A stretch of DNA of 64,000 nt from Siphonodentalium dalli (GCA_032622095.1 CP136064.1:37128426-37192425); one strand, 5' to 3'; numbered from the stretch's first letter, positions 24,372 through 38,550 are shown. Notes: generated from the sequence alone by a model not told the origin. Numbers and translations are program-made.

Positions 24372-27300
24372 CGTATTATTAGTAATGGTGTGGCGATAAT
24401 GAGTCCTGAAACAGGATATGAGTAGTATTATCATTGTGGGGCGATAATGAGTCCTGAAACAGGGGAGGATGCGTATTATCGGTAATGGTGTGGCGATAAT
24501 GAGTCCTGAAACAGGAAAGGATGCGTATTATCAGTAATGGTGTGGCGGCAATGAGTCCTGAAACAGGATATGAGTAGTATTATCATTGTTTGGCGATAAT
24601 GAGTCCTGAAACAGGGGAGGATGCGTATTATCATTGTGTGGCGATAATGAGTCCTGAAACAGGATATGTGTAGTATTATCATTGTGTGGCGATAAAAAGT
24701 CCTGAAACAGGAGATGATGCGTATTATAAGTAAAGTTGTGGCGATAATGAGTCCTGAAACAGGAGAGGATGCGTATTATCATTGTGTGGCGATAATGAGT
24801 CCTGAAACAGGGGATGATGCGTATTATCGGTAATGGTGTGGCGATAATGAGTCCTGAAACAGGAGAGGAGGCGTATTATCAGTAATGGTGTGGCGATAAT
24901 GAGTCCTGAAACAGGAGAGGATGCGTATTATTAGTAATGGTGTGGCGATAATGAGTCCTGAAACAGGATATGAGTAGTATTATCATTGTGTGGCGATAAT
25001 GAGTCCTGAAACAGGGGAGGATGCGTATTATCGGTAATGGTGTGGCGATAATGAGTCCTGAAACAGGAGAGGATGCGTATTATCAGTAATGGTGTGGCGG
25101 CAATGAGTCCTGAAACAGGATATGAGTAGTATTATCATTGTGTGGCGATAATGAGTCCTGAAACAGGGAAGATGCGTATTATCAGTAATGTTGTGGCGAC
25201 ATTGAGTCCTGAAACAGGATATGAGTAGTATTATCATTGTGTGGCGATAATGAGTCCTGAAACAGGATATGAGTCGTATTATCAGTAATGTTGTGGCGAT
25301 AATGAGTCATGAAACAGGATATGAGTCGTATTATCAGTAATGGTGTGGCGATAATGAGTCCTGAAACAGGGGAGGATGCGTATTATCAGTAATGGTGTGG
25401 CGATAATGGGTCCTGAAACAGGATATGAGTAGTATTATCATTGTGTGGCGATAATGAGTCCTGAAACAGGAGAGGATGTGTATTATTAGCAATGGTGTGG
25501 CGACAATGAGTTCTGTGACAGGATATGAGTAGAATTATCATTGTGTGGTGATAATGAGTCCTGAAACAGCAGAGGATGCGTATTATCAGTAATGTTGTGG
25601 CGATAATGAGTCCTGAAACAGGGGAGGATGCGTATTATCAGTAATGGTGTGGCGATAATGAGTCCTGACACAGGAGAGGAGGCGTATTATCAGTAATGGT
25701 GTGGCGATAATGAGTCCTGAAACAGGATATGAGTAGTATTATCATTGTGTGGCGATAATGAGTCCCGAAACAGGAGAGGATGTGTATTATCAGCAATGGT
25801 GTGGCGACAATGAGTTCTGTGACAGGATATGAGTAGTATTATCATTGTGTGGTGATAATGAGTCCTGAAACAGCAGAGGATGCGTATTATCAGTAATGTT
25901 GTGGCGACAATGAGTCCTGAAACAGGATATGAGTAGTATTATCATTGTGTGGCGATAAAGAGTCCTGAAACAGGAGATGATGCGTATTATCAGTAATGTT
26001 GTGGCGATAATGAGTCCTGAAACAGGAGAGGATGCGTATTATCATTGTGTGGCGATAATGAGTCCTGAAACAGGGGAGGATGCGTATTATCGGTAATGGT
26101 GTGGCGATAATGAGTCCTGAAACAGGAGAGGATGCGTATTATCAGTAATGGTGTGGCGATAATGAGTCCTGAAACAGGAGAGGATGCGTATTATTAGTAA
26201 TGGTGTGGCGATAATGAGTCCTGAAACAGGATATGAGTAGTATTATCATTGTGTGGCGATAATGAGTCCTGAAACAGGGGAGGATGCGTATTATCGGTAA
26301 TGGTGTGGCGATAATGAGTCCTGAAACAGGAGAGGATGCGTATTATCAGTAATGGTGTGGCGGCAATGAGTCCTGAAACAGGACATGAGTAGTATTATCA
26401 TTCTGTGGCGATAATGAGTCCTGAAACAGGGAAGATGCGTATTATCAGTAATGTTGTGGCGACATTGAGTCCTGAAACAGGATATGAGTAGTATTATCAT
26501 TGTGTGGCGATAATGAGTCCTGAAACAGGATATGAGTCGTATTATCAGTAATGTTGTGGCGATAATGAGTCATGAAACAGGATATGAGTCGTATTATCAG
26601 TAATGGTGTGGCGATAATGAGTCCTGAAACAGGGGAGGATGCGTATTATCAGTAATGGTGTGGCGATAATGAGTCCTGAAACAGGATATGAGTAGTATTA
26701 TCATTGTGTGGCGATAATGAGTCCTGAAACAGGAGAGGATGCGTATTATCAGTAATGTTGTGGCGATAATGAGTCCTGAAACAGGGGAGGATGCGTATTA
26801 TCAGTAATGGTGTGGCGATAATGAGTCCTGACACAGGAGAGGAGGCGTATTATCAGTAATGGTGTGGCGATAATTAGTCCTGAAACAGGATATGAGTAGT
26901 ATTATCATTGTGTGGCGATAATGAGTCCTGAAACAGGAGAGGATGCGTATTATCAGCAATGGTGTGGCGACAATGAGTTCTGTAACAGGATATGAGTAGT
27001 ATTATCATTGTGTGGTGATAATGAGTCCTGAAACAGCAGAGGATGCGTATGATCAGTAATGGTGTGGCGACAATGAGTCCTGAAACAGGATATGAGTAGT
27101 ATTATCATTGTGTGGCGATAAAGAGTCCTGAAACAGGAGATGATGCGTATTATCAGTAATGTTGTGGCGATTATGAGTCCTGAAACAGGAGAGGATGCGT
27201 ATTATCAGTAATGTTGTGGCAACAATGAGTCCTGAAACAGGATATGAGTAGTATTATCATTGTGTGGCGATAAAGAGTCATGAAACAGGAGATGATGCGT

Positions 27301-28567
27301 ATTATCAGTAATGTTGTGGCGATAATGAGTCCTGAAACAGGAGAGGATGCGTATTATCATTGTGTGGCGATAATGAGTCCTGAAACAGGGGAGGATGCGT
27401 ATTATCGGTAATGGTGTGGCGATAATGAGTCCTGAAACAGGAGAGGAGGCGTATTATCAGTAATGGTGTGGCGATAATGAGTCCTGAAACAGGAGAGGAT
27501 GCGTATTATTAGTAATGGTGTGGCGATAATGAGTCCTGAAACAGGATATGAGTAGTATTATCATTGTGTGGCGATAATGAGTCCTGAAACAGGGGAGGAT
27601 GCGTATTATCGGTAATGGTGTGGCGATAATGAGTCCTGAAACAGGAGAGGATGCGTATTATCAGTAATGGTGTGGCGGCAATGAGTCCTGAAACAGGATA
27701 TGAGTAGTATTATCATTGTGTGGCGATAATGAGTCCTGAAACAGGGAAGATGCGTATTATCAGTAATGTTGTGGCGACATTGAGTCCTGAAACAGGATAT
27801 GAGTAGTATTACCATTGTGTGGCGATAATGAGTCCTGAAACAGGATATGAGTCGTATTATCAGTAATGTTGTGGCGATAATGAGTCATGAAACAGGATAT
27901 GAGTCGTATTATCAGTAATGGTGTGGCGATAATGAGTCCTGAAACAGGATATGAGTAGTATTATCATTGTGTGGCGATAATGTGTCCTGAAACAGGAGAG
28001 GATGCGTATTATCAGTAATGTTGTGGCGATAATGAGTCCTGAAACAGGAGAGGAGGCGTATTATCAGTAATGGTGTGGCGATAATGAGTCCTGAAACAGG
28101 ATATGAGCAGTATTATCATTGTGTGGCGATAATGAGTCCTGAAACAGGAGAGGATGCGTATTATCAGCAATGGTGTGGCGACAATGAGTTCTGTAACAGG
28201 ATATGAGTAGTATTATCATTGTGTGGTGATAATGAGTCCTGAAACAGCAGAGGATGCGTATTATCAGTAATGTTGTGGCGACAATGAGTCCTGAAACAGG
28301 ATATGAGTAGTATTATCATTGTGTGGCGATAATGAGTCCTGAAACAGGAGATGATGCGTATTATCAGTAATGTTGTGGCGATAATGAGTCCTGAAACAGG
28401 AGAGGATGCGTATTAGCAGTAATGGTGTGGCGATAATGAGTCCTGAAACAGGAGAGGATGCGTATTATCATTGTGTGGCGATAATGAGTCCTGAAACAGG
28501 GGAGGATGCGTATTATCGGTAATGGTGTGGCGATATTGAGTCCTGAAACAGGAGAGGAGGCGTATTA
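24372..28567. repeat. Run of HOR units with 1,263- and 1,315-bp spacing
   Basis: Equivalent positions (the block around the 47-bp monomer) lie at 25,028, 26,291 and 27,606. The array therefore advances by 1,263 then 1,315 bp, a difference of one 52-bp monomer. The units share the ggcggcaatgag centre and the gacattgag change. 24,530-24,800 has a locally scrambled order with gataaaaagtcc and tattataagtaaag variants. 26.6-28.4 kb matches 42.1-43.9 kb at an offset of 15,453. Confidence 0.8.
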
Positions 28568-29844
28568 TCAGTAATGGTGTGGCGATAATGAGTCCTGAAA
28601 CAGGAGAGGATGCGTATTATTAGTAATGGTGTGGCGATAATGAGTCCTGAAACAGGACATGAGTAGTATTATCATTGCGTGGCGATAATGAGTCCTGAAA
28701 CAGGGAAGATGCGTATTATCAGTAATGTTGTGGCGACAATGAGTCCTGAAACAGGATATGAGTAGTATTATCATTGTGTGGCGATAATGAGTCCTGAAAC
28801 AGGATATGATTCGTATTATCAGTAATGTTGTGGCGATAATGAGTCCTGAAACAGGAGAGGATGCGTATTATCATTGTGTGGCGATAATGAGTCCTGAAAT
28901 AGGGGAGGATGCGTATTATCGGTAATTGTGTGGCGATAATGAGTCCTGAAACAGGATAGGAGGCGTATTATCAGTAATGGTGTGGCGATAATGAGTCCTG
29001 AAACAGGAGAGGATGCGTATTATTAGTAATGGTGTGGCGATAATGAGTCCTGAAACAGGATATGAGTAGTATTATCATTGTGTGGCGATAATGAGTCCTG
29101 AAACAGGGGAGGATGCGTATTATCGGTAATGGTGTGGCGATAATGAGTCCTGAAACAGGAGAGGATGCGTATTATCAGTAATGGTGTGGCGGCAATGAGT
29201 CCTGAAACAGGATATGAGTAGTATTATCATTGTGTGGCGATAATGAGTCCTGAAACAGGGAAGATGCGTATTATCAGTAATGTTGTGGCGACAATGAGTC
29301 CTGAAACAGGATATGAGTAGTATTATCATTTTGTGGCGATAATGAGTCCTGAAACAGGATATGAGTCGTATTATCAGTAATGTTGTGGCGATAATGAGTC
29401 ATGAAACAGGATATGAGTCGTATTATCAGTAATGGTGTGGCGATAATGAGTCCTGAAACAGGGAAGGATGCGAATTATCAGCAATGGTGTGGCGACAATG
29501 AGTCCTGAAACAGAATATGAGTAGTATTATCATTGTGTGGCGATAATGAGTCCTGACACAGGAGAGGATGCGTATTATCAGTAATGTTGTGGCGATAATG
29601 AGTCCTGACACAGGGGAGGATGCGTATTATCAGTAATGGTGTGGCGATAATGAGTCCTGACACAGGAGAGGAGGCGTATTATCAGTAATGGTGTGGCGAT
29701 AATGAGTTCTGAAACAGGATATGAGTAGTATTATCATTGTGTAGCGATAATGAGTCCTGAAACAGGAGAGGATGCGTATTATCAGCAATGGTGTGGCGAC
29801 AATGAGTTCTGAAACAGGATATGAGTAGTATTATCATTGTGTGG
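28568..29844. repeat. HOR with the 403-type block, single copy
   Basis: Contains a block (28,568-28,970) like the 403-bp unit that is present four times in superunit B (44,125, 44,528, 45,439, 45,842), with the same attgcgtggcg and gatatgattcg variants. It then has a normal HOR including the cctgaaacagaatatg and gcgaattatc variants near 29,470-29,515, matched at 46,550 and 47,310. Confidence 0.78.
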
Positions 29845-31768
29845 CGATAATGAGTCCTGAAACAGGAGAGGATGCGTATTATCAGTAATGTTGTGGTGAC
29901 AATGAGTCCTGAAACAGGATATGAGTAGTATTATCATTGTGTGGCGATAAAGAGTCCTGAAACAGGAGATGATGCGTATTATCAGTAATGTTGTGGCGAT
30001 AATGAGTCCTGAAACAGGAGAGGATGCGTATTATCAGTAATGGTGTGGCGATAATGAGTCCTGAAACAGGAGAGGATGCGTATTATTAGTAATGGTGTGG
30101 CGATAATGAGTCCTGAAACAGGATATTCGTAGTATTATCATTGTGTGGCGATAATGAGTCCTGAAACAGGGGAGGGTGCGTATTATCGGTAATGGTGTGG
30201 CGATAATGAGTCCTGAAACAGGAGAGGAGGCGTATTATCAGTAATGGTGTGGCGATAATGAGTCCTGAAACAGGAGAGGATGCGTATTATTAGTAATGGT
30301 GTGGCGATAATGAGTCCTGAAACAGGATATGAGTAGTATTATCATTGTGTGGCGATAATGAGACCTGAAACAGGGGAGGATGCGTATTATCGGTAATGGT
30401 GTGGCGATAATGAGTCCTGAAACAGGAGAGGATGCGAATTATCAGTAATGGTGTGGCGACAATGAGTCCTGAAACAGGATATGAGTAGTATTATCATTGT
30501 GTGGCGATAATGAGTCCTGAAACAGGGAAGATGCGTATTATTAGAAATGGTGTGGCGATAATGAGTCCTGAAACAGGATATGAGTAGTATTATCATTGTG
30601 TGGCGATAATGAGTCCTGAAACAGGGGAGGATGCGTATTATCGGTAATGGTGTGGCGATAATGAGTCCTGAAACAGGATATGATTCGTATTATCAGTAAT
30701 GTTGTGTCGATAATGAGTCATGAAACAGGATATGAGTCGTATTATCAGTAATGGTGTGGCGATAATGAGTCCTGAAACAGGAGAGGATGCGTAGTATCGG
30801 TAATGTTGTGGCGACAATGAGTCCTGAAACAGGATATGAGTAGTATTATCATTGTGTGGCGATAAAGAGTCCTGAAACAGGAGATGATGCGTATTATCAG
30901 TAATGTTGTGGCGATAATGAGTCCTGAAACAGGAGAGGATGCGTATTATCAGTAATGGTGTGGCGATAATGAGTCCTGAAACAGGAGAGGATGCGTATTA
31001 TCATTGTGTGGCGATAATGAGTCCTGAAACAGGGGAGGATGCGTATTCTCGGTAATGGTGGGGCGATAATGAGTCCTGAAACAGGAGAGGAGGCGTATTA
31101 TCAGTAATGGTGTGGCGACAATGAGTCCTGAAACAGGATATGAGTAGTATTATCATTGTGTGGCGATAATGAGTCCTGAAACAGGATATGAGTCGTATTA
31201 TCAGTAATTATGTGGCGATAATGAGTCCTGAAACAGGATATGAGTCGTATTATCAGTAATGGTGTGGCGATAATGAGTCCTGAAACAGGGGAGGATGCGT
31301 ATTATCAGCAATGGTGTGGCGACAATGAGTCCTGAAAAAGGATATGAGTAGTATTATCATTGTGTGGCGATAATGAGTCCTGAAACAGGAGAGGATGCGT
31401 ATTATCAGTAATGGTGTGGCGATAATGAGTCCTGAAACAGGAGAGGATGCGTATTATCATTGTGTGGCGATAATGAGTCCTGAAACAGGAGAGGAGGCGT
31501 ATTATCAGTAATGGTGTGGCGACAATGAGTCCTGAAACAGGATATGAGTAGTGTTATCATTGTGTGGCGATAATGAGTCCTGAAACAGGGGAGGATGCAT
31601 ATTATCAGTAATGTTGTGGCGACAATGAGTCCTGAAACAGGATATGAGTAGTATTATCATTGTGTGGCGATGAGTCCTGAAACAGGATATGAGTCGTATT
31701 ATCAGTAATGTTGTGGCGATAATGAGTCCTGAAACAGGATATGAGTCGTATTATCAGTAATGGTGTGG
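29845..31768. repeat. 1,924-bp tandem duplication, copy 1
   Basis: Matches 31,769-33,692 at a constant 1,924 bp: the 47-bp block (30,387 and 32,311), ttgtggtgac (about 29,890 and 31,814), gatatgattcg and ttgtgtcgataat. Also shared is a 45-bp monomer with gcgatgagtcc (31,659-31,703 and 33,583-33,627). Length is consistent with 38 monomers. Superunit B holds one equivalent (48.2-49.5 kb). Confidence 0.87.
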
Positions 31769-33692
31769 CGATAATGAGTCCTGAAACAGGAGAGGATGCG
31801 TATTATCAGTAATGTTGTGGTGACAATGAGTCCTGAAACAGGATATGAGTAGTATTATCATTGTGTGGCGATAAAGAGTCCTGAAACAGGAGATGATGCG
31901 TATTATCAGTAATGTTGTGGCGATAATGAGTCCTGAAACAGGAGAGGATGCGTATTATCAGTAATGGTGTGGCGATAATGAGTCCTGAAACAGGAGAGGA
32001 TGCGTATTATTAGTAGTGGTGTGGCGATAATGAGTCCTGAAACAGGATATGAGTAGTATTATCATTGTGTGGCGATAATGAGTCCTGAAACAGGGGAGGG
32101 TGCGTATTATCGGTAAAGGTGTGGCGATAATGAGTCCTGAAACAGGAGAGGAGGCGTATTATCAGTAATGGTGTGGCGATAATGAGTCCTGAAACAGGAG
32201 AGGATGCGTATTATTAGTAATGGTGTGGCGATAATGAGTCCTGAAACAGGATATGAGTAGTATTATCATTGTGTGGCGATAATGAGTCCTGAAACAGGGG
32301 AGGATGCGTATTATCGGTAATGGTGTGGCGATAATGAGTCCTGAAACAGGAGAGGATGCGTATTATCAGTAATGGTGTGGCGACAATGAGTCCTGAAACA
32401 GGATATGAGTAGTATTATCATTGTGTGGCGATAATGAGTCCTGAAACAGGGAAGATGCGTATTATTAGAAATGGTGTGGCGATAATGAGTCCTGAAACAG
32501 GATATGAGTAGTATTATCATTGTGTGGCGATAATGAGTCCTGAAACAGGGGAGGATGCGTATTATCGGTAATGGTGTGGCGATAATGAGTCCTGAAACAG
32601 GATATGATTCGTATTATCAGTAATGTTGTGTCGATAATGAGTCATGAAACAGGATATGAGTCGTATTATCAGTAATGGTGTGGCGATAATGAGTCCTGAA
32701 ACAGGAGAGGATGCGTATTATCGGTAATGTTGTGGCGACAATGAGTCCTGAAACAGGATATGAGTAGTATTATCATTGTGTGGCGATAAAGAGTCCTGAA
32801 ACAGGAGATGATGCGTATTATCAGTAATGTTGTGGCGATAATGAGTCCTGAAACAGGAGAGGATGCGTATTATCAGTAATGGTGTGGCGATAATGAGTCC
32901 TGAAACAGGAGAGGATGCGTATTATCATTGTGTGGCGATAATGAGTCCTGAAACAGGGGAGGATGCGTATTATCGGTAATGGTGGGGCGATAATGAGTCC
33001 TGAAACAGGAGAGGAGGCGTATTATCAGTAATGGTGTGGCGACAATGAGTCCTGAAACAGGATATGAGTAGTATTATCATTGTGTGGCGATAATGAGTCC
33101 TGAAACAGGATATGAGTCGTATTATCAGTAATTTTGTGGCGATAATGAGTCCTGAAACAGGATATGAGTCGTATTATCAGTAATGGTGTGGCGATAATGA
33201 GTCCTGAAACAGGGGAGGATGCGTATTATCAGCAATGGTGTGGCGACAATGAGTCCTGAAACAGGATATGAGTAGTATTATCATTGTGTGGCGATAATGA
33301 GTCCTGAAACAGGAGAGGATGCGTATTATCAGTAATGGTGTGGCGATAATGAGTCCTGAAACAGGAGAGGATGCGTATTATCATTGTGTGGCGATAATGA
33401 GTCCTGAAACAGGAGAGGAGGCGTATTATCAGTAATGGTGTGGCGACAATGAGTCCTGAAACAGGATATGAGTAGTGTTATCATTGTGTGGCGATAATGA
33501 GTCCTGAAACAGGGGAGGATGCATATTATCAGTAATGTTGTGGCGACAATGAGTCCTGAAACAGGATATGAGTAGTATTATCATTGTGTGGCGATGAGTC
33601 CTGAAACAGGATATGAGTCGTATTATCCGTAATGTTGTGGCGATAATGAGTCCTGAAACAGGATATGAGTCGTATTATCAGTAATGGTGTGG
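31769..33692. repeat. 1,924-bp tandem duplication, copy 2
   Basis: Second copy of 29,845-31,768. Edges are set by loss of match near 31,770-31,790 and 33,700-33,720. Confidence 0.85.
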
Positions 33693-35590
33693 CGATAATG
33701 AGTCCTGAAACAGGGGAGGATGCGTATTATCTGCAATGGTGTGGCGACAATGAGTCCTGAAACATGATATGAGTAGTATTATAATTGTGTGGCGATAATG
33801 AGTCCTGAAACAGGAGAGGATGCGTATTATCAGTAATGGTGTGGCGATAATGAGTCCTGAAACAGGGGAGGATGCGTATTATCAGTAATGGTGTGGCGAT
33901 AATGAGTCCTGAAACAGGAGAGGAGGCGTAATATCAGTAATGGTGTGGCGATAATGAGTCCTAAAACAGGATATGAGTAGTATTATCATTGTGTGGAGAT
34001 AATGAGTCCTGAAACAGGATATGAGTAGTATTATCAGTAATGGTGTGGCGACAATGACTTTTGAAACAGGATATGAGTAGTATTATTATTGTGTGGCGAC
34101 AATGAGTCCTGAAACAGGATATGAGTAGTATTATCAGTAATGGTGTGGCGACAATGAGTGCCGAAACAGGATATGAGTAGTATTATCAGTAATGTTGTGG
34201 CGACAATGAGTCCTGAAACAGGATATGAGTAGTATTATCATTGGGTGGCGATAATGAGTCCTGAAACAGGAGAGGATGCGTATTATCAGTAATGTTGTGG
34301 CGATAATGAGTCCTGAAACCGGGGAAAATGCGTATTATCAGCAATGGTGTGGCGACAATGAGTCCTGAAACAGGATATGAGTAGTTTTATCATTGTGTGG
34401 CGATAATCAGTCCTGAAACAGGAGAGGATGCGTATTATCAGTAATGTTTTGGCGATAATGAGTCCTGAAACAGGGGAGGATGCGTATTATCAGTAATGGT
34501 GTGGCGATAATGAGTCCTGAAACAGGAGAGGAGGCGTATTATCAGTAATGGTGTGGCGATAATGAGTCCTGAAACAGGATATGAGTAGTATTATCATTGT
34601 GTGGCGATAATGAGTCCTGAAACAGGAGAGGATGCGTATTATCAGCAATGGTGTGGCGATAATGAGTCCTGAAACAGGATATGAGTAGTATTATCATTGT
34701 GTGGCGATAATGAGTCCTGAAACAGGAGAGGATGCGTATTATCAGTAATGTTGTGGCGATAATAGGTCCTGAAACAGGATATGAGTAGTATTATTAGTAA
34801 TGGTGTGGCGACAATGAGTCCTGAAACAGGATATGAGTAGTATTATCATTGTGTGGCGACAATGAGTCCTGAAACATGATATGAGTAGTATTATCAGCAA
34901 TGGTGTGGCGATAATGAGTCCTGTAACAGGAGAGGATGCGTATTATCAGTAATGGTGTGGCGATAATGAGTCCTGAAACAGGAGAGGATGCGTATTATCA
35001 GTAATGATGTGGCGACAATGAGTCCTGAAACAGGGGAGGATTCGTATTATCAGCAATTGTGTGGCGATACTGAGTCCTTAAACAGGAGACGATGCGTATT
35101 ATCAGTAATGATGTGACGACAATGAGTCCTGAGACAGGCGAGGTTGCGTATTATCAGCAATTGTGTGGCGATAATGAGTCCTGAAACAGGAGAGGAGGTG
35201 TATTATCAGTAATGATGTGGCGACAATGAGTTCTGAAACAGGATATGAGAAGTATTATCATTGTGTGGCGATAATGAGACCTGAAACAGGGAAGGATGCG
35301 TATTATCAGCAATGGTGTGGCGACAATGAGTCCTGAAACAGGATATGAGTAGTATTATCATTGTGTGGCGATAATGAGTCCTGAAACAGGAGAGGATGCG
35401 TATTATCAGTAATGTTGTGGCGATAATGAGTTCTGAAACAGGGGAGGATGCGTATTATCAGTAATGGTGTGGCGATAATGAGTCCTGAAACAGGAGAGGA
35501 GGCGTATTATCAGTAATGGTGTGGCGATAATGAGTCCTGAAACAGGATATGAGTAGTATTATCATTGTGTGGCGATAATGAGTCCTGAAA
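33693..35590. repeat. HOR with gtgcc module and ccttaaac monomer
   Basis: Satellite only. Matches 50.1-51.4 kb at an offset of 16,010: gagtgccgaaac at 34,156 and 50,166, and ccttaaacaggagac at 35,076 and 51,086. It contains the short gacaat-rich module 34,036-34,239, followed by a monomer with the rare head attgggtgg. Rare forms here include gaaaccggggaaaatg (about 34,316) and gagacaggcgaggtt (about 35,128). Confidence 0.82.
34036..34239. repeat. 204-bp gtgcc/attggg module, copy at 34.0 kb
   Basis: Four monomers (52, 48, 52, 52), all with gacaat and gatatgagtag. The third has gagtgccgaaac, and the block is followed by a short monomer headed attgggtgg at 34,240. The same block is at 50,046-50,249, 51,774-51,977 and 61,710-61,913 (there gtgctg). 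Confidence 0.87.
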
Positions 35591-36856
35591 CAGGAGAGGA
35601 TGCGTATATTCAGCAATGGTGTGGCGACAATGAGTTCTGAAACAGGATATGAGTAGTATTATCATTGTGTGGCGATAATGAGTCCTGAAACAGGAGAGGA
35701 CGCGTATTATCAGTAATGTTGGGGCGACAATGAGTCCTGAAACAGGATATGAGTAGTATTATCATTGTGTGGCGATAAAGAGTCCTGAAACAGGAGATGA
35801 TGCGTATTATCAGTAATGTTGTGGCGATAATGAGTCCTGAAACAGGAGAGGATACGTATTATCAGTAATGGTGTGGCGATAATGAGTCCTGAAACAGGAG
35901 AGGATGCGTATTATCATTGTGTGGCGATAATGAGTCCTGAAACAGGGGAGGATGCGTATTCTCGGTAATGGTGTGGCGATAATGAGTCCTGAAACAGGAG
36001 AGGAGGCGTATTATCAGTAATGGTGTGGCGATAATGAGTCCTGAAACAGGAGAGGATGCGTATTATTAGTAATGGTGTGGCGATAATGAGTCCTGAAACA
36101 GGATATGAGTAGTATTATCATTGTGTGGCGATAATGAGTCCTGAAACAGGGGAGGATGCGTGTTATCGGTAATGGTGTGGCGATAATGAGTCCTGAAACA
36201 GGAGAGGATGCGTATTATCAGTAATGGTGTGGCGACAATGAGTCCTGAAACAGGATATGAGTAGTATTATCATTGTGTGGCGATAATGAGTCCTGAAACA
36301 GGGAAGATGCGTATTATCAGTAATGTTGTGGCGACAATGAGTCCTGAAACAGGATATGAGTAGTATTATCATTGTGTGGCGATAATGAGTCCTGAAACAG
36401 GAGAGGATGCGTATTATCAGCAATGGTGTGGCGACAATGAGTCCTGAAACAGGATATGAGTAGTATTATCATTGTGTGGCGATAATGAGTCCTGAAACAG
36501 GAGAGGATGCGTATTATCAGTAATGTTGTGGCGACAATGAGTCCCGAAACAGGATATGAGTAGTATTATCAGTAATGGTGTGGCGACAATGGGTCCTGAA
36601 ACAGGATATGAGTAGTATTATCATTGTGTGGCGACAATGAGTCCTGAAACAGGATATGGGTAGTATTATCAGCAATGGTGTGGCGATATTGAGTCATGAA
36701 ACAGGAGATGATGCGTATTATCAGTAATGGTGTGGCGACAATGAGTCCTGAAACAGGATATGAGTAGTATTATCAGTAATGGTGTGGCGACAATGAGTCC
36801 TGAAACAGGATATGAGTAGTATTATCAGTAATGTTGTGGCGACAATGAGTCCTGAA
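35590..36856. repeat. 1,267-bp 25-mer HOR, first unit
   Basis: Matches the next unit at exactly 1,267 bp (the 47-bp-monomer block ends at 36,423 and 37,690). Reading monomer by monomer from 36,163 to 37,429 gives 25: seventeen of 52 bp, seven of 48 bp and one of 47 bp, which sums to 1,267. The order combines the archetypal HOR with the first seven monomers of the 516-bp module. Confidence 0.9.
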
Positions 36857-37914
36857 ACAGGAGAGGATGCGTATTATCAGCAATGGTGTGGCGACAATGA
36901 GTTCTGAAACAGGATATGAGTAGTATTATCATTGTGTGGCGATAATGAGTCCTGAAACAGGAGAGGATGCGTATTATCAGTAATGTTGTGGCGACAATGA
37001 GTCCTGAAACAGGATATGAGTAGTATTATCATTGTGTGGCGATAAAGAGTCCTGACACAGGAGATGATGCGTATTATCAGTAATGTTGTGGCTATAATGA
37101 GTCCTGAAACAGGAGAGGATGCGTATTATCAGTAATGGTGTGGCGATAATGAGTCCTGAAACAGGAGAGGATGCGTATTATCATTGTGTGGCGATAATGA
37201 GTCCTGAAACAGGAGAGGATGCGTATTATCGGTAATGGTGTGGCGATAATGAGTCCTGAAACAGGAGAGGAGGCGTATTATCAGTAATGGTGTGGCGATA
37301 ATGAGTCCTGAAACAGGAGAGGATGCGTACTATTAGTAATGGTGTGGCGATAATGAGTCCTGAAATAGGATATGAGTAGTATTATCATTGTGTGGCGATA
37401 ATGAGTCCTGAAACAGGGGAGGATGCGTATTATCGGTAATGGTGTGGCGATAATGAGTCCTGAAACAGGAGAGGATGCGTATTATCAGTAATGGTGTGGC
37501 GACAATGAGTCCTGAAACAGGATATGAGTAGTATTATCATTGTGTGGCGATAATGAGTCCTGAAACAGGGAAGATGCGTATTATCAGTAATGTTGTGGCG
37601 ACAATGAGTCCTGAAACAGGATATGAGTAGTATTATCATTGTGTGGCGATAATGAGTCCTGAAACAGGAGAGGATGCGTATTATCAGCAATGGTGTGGCG
37701 ACAATGAGTCCTGAAACAGGATATGAGTAGTATTATCATTGTGTGGCGATAATGAGTCCTGAAACAGGAGAGGATGCGTATTATCAGTAATGTTGTGGCG
37801 ACAATGAGTCCCGAAACAGGATATGAGTAGTATTATCAGTAATGGTGTGGCGACAATGGGTCCTGAAACAGGATATGAGTAGTATTATCATTGTGTGGCG
37901 ACAATGAGTCCTGA
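36857..37914. repeat. 1,267-bp HOR, second unit (incomplete)
   Basis: Follows the first unit in register until about 37,914. There the tail switches from gatatgggtag to an aataggagaggatgcg form, and the array leaves the 1,267 pattern for a variant of the 516-bp module. Confidence 0.85.
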
Positions 37915-38354
37915 AATAGGAGAGGATGCGTATTATCAGTAATGTTGTGGCGACAATGAGTCCCGAAACAGGATATGAGTAGTATTATCAGCAATAGTGT
38001 GGCGATAATGAGTCCTGAAACAGGAGAGGATGCGTATTATCAGTAATGGTGTGGCGACAATGAGTCCTGAAACAGGATATGAGTAGTATTATCAGTAATG
38101 GTGTGGCGACAATGAGTCCTGAAACAGGATATGAGTAGTATTATCAGTAATGTTGTGGCGACAATGAGTCCTGAAACAGGATATGAGTAGTATTATCAGT
38201 AATGGTGTGGCGACAATGAGCCCTGGAACATGATATGAGTAGTATTATCAGTAATGGTGTGGCGACAATGAGTCCTGAAACAGGATATGAGTAGTATTAT
38301 CAGTAATGTTGTGGCGACAATGAGTCCCCGAAATAGGATATGAGTAGTATTATC
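37786..38354. repeat. Variant 516-type module with one extra monomer
   Basis: Module order as at 9,292-9,807, but with an extra 52-bp agtaatgtt/gagtcccgaaac monomer at 37,938-37,989. It ends in a 53-bp monomer (38,302-38,354) with gagtccccgaaat. The counterpart 59,473-59,989 lacks the extra monomer and has the same 53-bp last monomer, which explains a 52-bp step in the A/B offset. Confidence 0.87.
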
Positions 38355-38550
38355 ATTGTGTGGCGATAATGAGTCCTGAAACAGGAGAGGATGCGTATTA
38401 TCAGTAATGTTGTGGCGATAATGAGTCCTGAAACAGGGGAGGATGCGTATTATCAGTAATGGTGTGGCGATAATGAGTCCTGAAACAGGATATGAGTCGT
38501 ATTATCAGTAATGTTGTGGCGATAATGAGTCATGAAACAGGATATGAGTC

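Larger units (their letters stand above)
18050..38550. repeat. Giant tandem superunit A (about 20.5 kb)
   Basis: Related along its length, in the same order, to 38,551-60,130. Offsets measured at private markers: 20,503 (18.09-18.8 kb), 20,247 (20.26 kb), 20,603 or 18,582 (20.4 and 22.4 kb), 15,453 (26.6-28.4 kb), 15,557 (28.57 kb), 17,075 (29.4-29.7 kb), 17,782 or 15,858 (30.4 and 32.3 kb), 16,010 (34.1-35.4 kb), 18,294 (36.2-37.7 kb) and 21,635 (38.2-38.35 kb). Shifts between them coincide with local duplications or losses of whole monomers. Confidence 0.75.
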
